Of a stretch of DNA of 64,000 nucleotides, positions 60,247-64,000 are shown piece after piece. Below the pieces are notes generated by a model. The model worked only from the letters and a program-made list of their open reading frames with translations, ran no database searches and was not told the DNA's origin. Location of the stretch: contig UQIG01000009.1 in assembly GCA_900541135.1 (NCBI GenBank), positions 1-64,000 on the forward strand, written 5' to 3'. Position 1 is the stretch's first letter. The number at the start of each line of letters is the position of its first letter. This DNA is from an uncultured Collinsella sp. GTDB lineage: Bacteria; Actinomycetota; Coriobacteriia; Coriobacteriales; Coriobacteriaceae. The translations under genes were made by a program, and so were the position numbers.

Positions 60247-62058
60247 TTACTCGTCTACCTTGAGGATCGCCATAAAGGCCTCCTGCGGGACCTCGACCGA
60301 ACCGATGGCTTTCATGCGCTTCTTGCCCTCTTTCTGCTTCTCGAGCAGCTTGCGCTTACGCGAGATATCGCCACCATAGCACTTGGCCAAAACATCCTTG
60401 CGGCGTGCCTTGACGGTGGAGCGGGCGATGATCTTGTTGCCGATGGCGCCCTGAATAGGCACCTCGAACAGCTGACGCGGAATGATTTCCTTGAGCTTGT
60501 CGCACAGGCCACGGGCCAGGCCATAGGCCTTATCCTTGTGCACGATAAACGAAAGCGCGTCCACCTCGTCGCCCGAAAGCAGGATATCGAGCTTGACGAG
60601 CTCGGAGGGACGATACTCGTTAAACTCATAGTCGAGCGAGGCATAGCCCTTGGTGCGGCTCTTGAGCTGGTCAAAGAAGTCCAGGATGAGCTCCGCGAGC
60701 GGCATGTCGAAGCGCATCTCGACCGATTTGCTCGTGAGATGGATCATGTCGGTTGTAATGCCGCGGTGCTCGATAGCGAGCTGTATGACGGCGCCCGTAT
60801 ACTCGGGCGGGCAGATAATCTTGGCCTTGAGGTAAGGCTCCTCGATGCGCTCGATGCGCGTAGCCTCGGGCAGATCCTGCGGGCTGCGGACATCAATCAT
60901 CTCACCGTCGGTCTTATAGACGTGATAGTCCACCGAAGGGCTCGTGGCAATGAGGTCCAGATTGAACTCGCGCTCCAGACGCTCCTTAACGACCTCCATA
61001 TGTAGCAGGCCCAAGAAGCCCACGCGGAAACCAAAGCCGAGCGCCACCGAGGTCTCGGGCTCCCACACCAACGACGGGTCGTTGACGTGCAGTTTATCGA
61101 GAGCGTCGCGCAAGTTCTCGTAATCCTTGTTGTCGATCGGGAACAGGCCCGTGTAGACCATGGGCTTGGCCTCGCGGTAGCCCGGAAGCGGCTCGGGGCA
61201 GGGATTCGACGCCCAGGTAAGGGTGTCGCCCACGCGAACAGCCTCGGGGTCCTTCAGGCCCGTGACCACGTAGCCCACCTCGCCGACCGTCAGCGCATCG
61301 ACCGGAGTCTCGGCGGGACGCTTGACGCCCACGCCGTCGACCAAAAAGTCACCTTCTGCCTGCATCATACGAAGGGTATCGCCCTTCTTGATGGAGCCGT
61401 CAAACACGCGGACCGTGGCAACGACGCCTCGGTACTCATCAAAATACGAGTCCAGGATGAGCGCCTTGAGCGGCGCGTTCACATCGCCTTTGGGCGGCGA
61501 GATCAAGAAGACGATAGACTCCAGCAAATCGTGAATGCCCTCGCCGGTCTTGCCCGATACGCATACGGCATCGTCGGCAGGAATGGCCAGGTCATCCTCG
61601 ATCTCGGTCTTGACCTCGTCGGGGTGTGCAGAGGGAAGGTCAATCTTGTTGATGGCGGGCACGATATCCAGGTTGGCGTTCATGGCGAGCGTCGCGTTGG
61701 AGACGGTCTGCGCCTCGACACCCTGCGTGGCGTCGACGACGAGCACCGCGCCCTCGCAGGCTGCCAGCGAACGCGAAACCTCATAGGTAAAGTCCACGTG
61801 GCCCGGTGTATCGATCAGGTTGAACTGATACGTCTCGCCATCGTCGGCGTCGTAGGAGACGCGAACGGCGTTGGACTTGATCGTGATGCCGCGCTCGCGC
61901 TCGATATCCATGGTGTCGAGCAGCTGCGACTCCATGTCGCGCTCGTCGACGGTATGGGTGAGCTCGAGGATACGGTCACTGATCGTGGACTTGCCATGGT
62001 CGATGTGCGCAACGATCGAGAAGTTGCGGATGTGGGAAATGTCAATTGAAGTATTCAT
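60247..62058 (-). CDS. lepA: Elongation factor 4 (LepA)
   Basis: A 603-aa translational GTPase that acts on stalled or initiating ribosomes. G1 [10 protein letters not shown]3 DTPGHVD, G4 NKID, then EF-G-like domains and the LepA-specific C-terminal domain ([35 protein letters not shown], about 535-575). The ATG at 62058 is preferred; the longer frame begins in the terminator hairpin upstream. Confidence 0.97.
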   Translation of the reverse strand: MNTSIDISHIRNFSIVAHIDHGKSTISDRILELTHTVDERDMESQLLDTMDIERERGITIKSNAVRVSYDADDGETYQFNLIDTPGHVDFTYEVSRSLAACEGAVLVVDATQGVEAQTVSNATLAMNANLDIVPAINKIDLPSAHPDEVKTEIEDDLAIPADDAVCVSGKTGEGIHDLLESIVFLISPPKGDVNAPLKALILDSYFDEYRGVVATVRVFDGSIKKGDTLRMMQAEGDFLVDGVGVKRPAETPVDALTVGEVGYVVTGLKDPEAVRVGDTLTWASNPCPEPLPGYREAKPMVYTGLFPIDNKDYENLRDALDKLHVNDPSLVWEPETSVALGFGFRVGFLGLLHMEVVKERLEREFNLDLIATSPSVDYHVYKTDGEMIDVRSPQDLPEATRIERIEEPYLKAKIICPPEYTGAVIQLAIEHRGITTDMIHLTSKSVEMRFDMPLAELILDFFDQLKSRTKGYASLDYEFNEYRPSELVKLDILLSGDEVDALSFIVHKDKAYGLARGLCDKLKEIIPRQLFEVPIQGAIGNKIIARSTVKARRKDVLAKCYGGDISRKRKLLEKQKEGKKRMKAIGSVEVPQEAFMAILKVDE

Positions 62059-62083
62059 GCGGACTATCTTACCCGAGCGGTAC

Positions 62084-62120
62084 AAAAAATGGAGCCTGTT
62101 CCATAAAACAGGCTCCATTT
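62084..62120 (-). terminator. Terminator of rpsT
   Basis: A 14-bp perfect stem (62087-62100 with 62107-62120) with a 6-nt loop, followed on the minus strand by a T run. It separates rpsT from lepA. Confidence 0.93.
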
Positions 62121-62154
62121 ATGCGCGTAATCTGTGTGGTGTGAAATTTACAAC

Positions 62155-62421
62155 TTAGGCGTTGATGCTGTTCACGAGCTTGGCAAGACCGGACTTACGG
62201 TTGGAAGCCTGGTTCTTGTGGATAACATGCTTGGCGGCAGCCATGTCGAGACGCTTGGTGACGGTCTTGAGGGCAGCCTGGGCCTTCTCGGCGTCGCCCT
62301 CGGCGACGGCGGACTGAACGTGCTTGGTCAGCGTCTTGAGCTCGGACTTGACAGCCTTGTTACGCATGCGAGCTGCCTCATTGGTGCGGATACGCTTCTT
62401 CTGAGACTTGATGTTTGCCAC
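62155..62421 (-). CDS. rpsT: 30S ribosomal protein S20
   Basis: An 88-aa basic protein binding 16S r[22 protein letters not shown] and [18 protein letters not shown] are diagnostic. The GTG at 62421 gives the family N-terminus (V/M)ANIKSQ and has AAAGGAA upstream; the in-frame ATG 23 codons before lacks support. A minus-strand TATAGT at 62497-62502 may be its -10. Confidence 0.96.
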   Translation of the reverse strand: MANIKSQKKRIRTNEAARMRNKAVKSELKTLTKHVQSAVAEGDAEKAQAALKTVTKRLDMAAAKHVIHKNQASNRKSGLAKLVNSINA

Positions 62422-62554
62422 TTCTGGAGTTCCTTTCGAGTTCCTTGCAAAAAATGTATGACACCTCTGAGACACGGTGAGGTCATGCAAGCGCCTACTA
62501 TAGCACGCTCCCCCTCAAAGGGATAGAACGAATTTGTCAAATAGGCAGGTATCA

Positions 62555-63517
62555 TCACGATTTTCTCAAGATGTTCGTAATCCAGAGCAAAAGCGCGGTC
62601 TGAGAATCGGCAGAACCCTTCAGTGCGAGCTCCACATCGACCGCGCCCTCGAGCGCAGCGACAAGCTCCGCCACCGAAAAGCGGCGTGCCCAGGTCAGGT
62701 GATTTTTGACCTGCCAAGACTGGAGCTTGAGCGTCGCGGCAAGCTCGCGGCCCTGCCCACGAGAGTCGAGCGCCTTGGCGACGATAAGCTCGCGAATGCG
62801 GCCGCACAGCAATGTGTACGTCCACACGTAGCTCTTGGCGGGCATTAGATTGAAGAGCTCGAGCGAACGGCGCATGTCACGGGCCGAGACCGCATTGAGA
62901 AAGTCCCAGGGTTGAACCTCGGCCGTTCGTACAATCCAGCGCTCAACGTCGGCAAGCTCAATCTGGGGCGCCTCGACCATCTGGGCAAGCTTAGCCAAGT
63001 CGTTATCGAGCATGCGAGTGTTTTCACCCGAACGCGAAACGAGCTCCTCGGCGGCCGCCGTCGAGATCGACTTGCCGTGCTGCGTCGCCATCTGTTGCAC
63101 GCGGCGCGGTAACTCCCAGCGCTTGGTGCCGGAGCAATCGATCACGGCCTTCTTGTCGATTTTGGCGATCGCCTTATACAGGCGCGTGTTCTTGGCAAGC
63201 GAGTCGGCGATGATGAGGCAGACCGTCGTGGGGCTGGGACTCGCCAGATAGTCGACAAGCGTCTCCGAGACCGCCTTAGCGAGCTTTGAGCAGCCATCAA
63301 GGATTACCAAGCGAAACTCGCTGCCCATCGGAAAGGTGTTAAGCGATCCGATAATGGACTCGATATCGGGGTCCTTGGTCATGTCGCGCTCGTCGAGGTT
63401 GAACTCGACCATTCCCGACTTTTCCAGACGCGCCTTCATACGCGAGACGGCGTGATCGCGCTTGACGCCGTCGGTACCGACGATCAGATATGCCGGCAGC
63501 AGACCGGTTTCGGACAT
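62555..63517 (-). CDS. holA: DNA polymerase III delta subunit
   Basis: A 320-aa clamp-loader subunit that opens the beta clamp. The N-terminal region (YLIVGTDGVKRDHAV, ERDMTKDPDIESIIGSLNTFPM) and the helical collar domain (FLNAVSARDMRRSLELFNLM, LLCGRIREL) fit HolA. GGGAGGGGAG precedes the ATG at 63517. The comEC-holA-rpsT order is common in Gram-positives. Confidence 0.93.
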   Translation of the reverse strand: MSETGLLPAYLIVGTDGVKRDHAVSRMKARLEKSGMVEFNLDERDMTKDPDIESIIGSLNTFPMGSEFRLVILDGCSKLAKAVSETLVDYLASPSPTTVCLIIADSLAKNTRLYKAIAKIDKKAVIDCSGTKRWELPRRVQQMATQHGKSISTAAAEELVSRSGENTRMLDNDLAKLAQMVEAPQIELADVERWIVRTAEVQPWDFLNAVSARDMRRSLELFNLMPAKSYVWTYTLLCGRIRELIVAKALDSRGQGRELAATLKLQSWQVKNHLTWARRFSVAELVAALEGAVDVELALKGSADSQTALLLWITNILRKS

Positions 63518-63595
63518 TACGCTCCCCTCCCGCAGGCCTTCGTATTCGTTCCGTGCCATTCTAGCCCAGGGGCCCACCACACGCCATCGACATCG

Positions 63596-64000
63596 TCACG
63601 GTCGCTGGCATCGCATCGCAAAGCCCTTTGCAGTCGGGCTGATGGTGATATCACCATGTTCGATGGTGCATGCGAACGCACCGCCCGCTTCCTGAACGGC
63701 ATCGATGCAGGCATCCGACGGATGACCGTATCGATTCCCCTTGCCGGCGCTCGCGAGGGAAAGCTCGGGTCTCAGGACATCCAGCAACTCACCATCGACT
63801 GAAACCTTGGAGCCGTGATGCCCAAGTTTAAGGACATCGATATCCCCCACCTCCTGCACGAATTCCCGTTCTTGGTCGAGCTCGGCATCACCAGTGAGGA
63901 GCATACGCAGGCTCTTGCCTTCCTGAACATAAGAGAGTAGCAGGACAAGCGAGTCCTCATTTCCCTCGCCATCTACGGACTCGAACGGCCACATCACGCG
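63596..64000 (-). CDS. comEC: ComEC/Rec2 DNA uptake protein, C-terminal part
   Basis: The last 134 residues of a larger protein running past the window edge. GHHGSKVSVDGELLDVLRPELSLAS-type sequence and LLTGDAELDQE are the metallo-beta-lactamase-like C-domain of ComEC, which degrades the non-transported DNA strand. The membrane channel part would lie beyond 64000. Assignment is supported by the adjacent holA. Confidence 0.85.
   Translation of the reverse strand, partial: RVMWPFESVDGEGNEDSLVLLLSYVQEGKSLRMLLTGDAELDQEREFVQEVGDIDVLKLGHHGSKVSVDGELLDVLRPELSLASAGKGNRYGHPSDACIDAVQEAGGAFACTIEHGDITISPTAKGFAMRCQRP

Overview
The window is a GC-rich, densely packed housekeeping stretch of a bacterial chromosome. 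Gene content and order point to the class Coriobacteriia (Actinomycetota), most likely a Collinsella-like gut bacterium; this is inferred from synteny and style, not from a marker search. Two actinobacterial blocks are present (lexA / LysM membrane protein / nrdR, and a GarA-like FHA gene next to an FtsR-like MerR gene). They sit beside blocks usual in Firmicutes: cinA-recA-recX-rny-spoVS-miaB-miaA-hflX and holA-rpsT-lepA-hemW-dnaJ-mtaB-phoH-ybeY-dgkA-era-recO. That mixture is typical of deep-branching Coriobacteriia.

Layout. 1-22.5 kb is on the plus strand: the end of a tRNA-Ala, an ABC-F ATPase, a site-2 protease, scpA-scpB-pseudouridine synthase-cmk-plsC-ispH-DUF512-der-plsY-gpsA, then rpe, a cysteine desulfurase, a Nif3 protein, a zinc-ribbon protein, coaBC, tRNA-Pro, a CDP-alcohol phosphatidyltransferase, FHA, MerR, apt, a secreted NlpC/P60 hydrolase and DegV. 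22.6-29 kb switches strand several times: DUF1836 regulator and trxB (minus), a glycolipid glycosyltransferase (plus), LysM protein-nrdR-dut (minus), lexA and a membrane acyltransferase-like gene (plus). From 29 kb to the end everything is on the minus strand: tRNA modification (hflX, miaA, miaB), spoVS, a GHKL ATPase, rny, recX-recA-cinA, pgsA, rimO, yajQ, a RodZ-like protein, ftsK, RNase J, pnp, rpsO, recO to lepA, rpsT, holA and the 3' end of comEC.

Functional themes: chromosome segregation (ScpAB, FtsK), phospholipid synthesis (PlsC, PlsY, GpsA, two phosphatidyltransferases, a glycosyltransferase), RNA turnover (RNase Y, RNase J, PNPase, YbeY), three different methylthiotransferases (MiaB, RimO, MtaB), small ribosome-associated GTPases (Der, Era, HflX, LepA), and an SOS regulon. 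LexA boxes lie at lexA/LysM (three, spaced exactly 28 bp) and in the spacer of the recA promoter.

The most unusual material is non-coding. Two pairs of large hairpins lie between genes. Pair one (25732-25833 and 25989-26097) shares a conserved loop but has mostly different, almost perfectly paired 32-33 bp arms. Pair two (47294-47422 and 47549-47697) shares a 69-nt loop containing an inner hairpin whose stem differs at three base pairs, all three compensated, while the outer 30-40 bp arms are again mostly different and complementary. Within each pair the copies lie in opposite orientations. This looks like conserved, structured, probably mobile elements. Single-copy palindromes at 17487-17545 and 25910-25958 may belong to further families.
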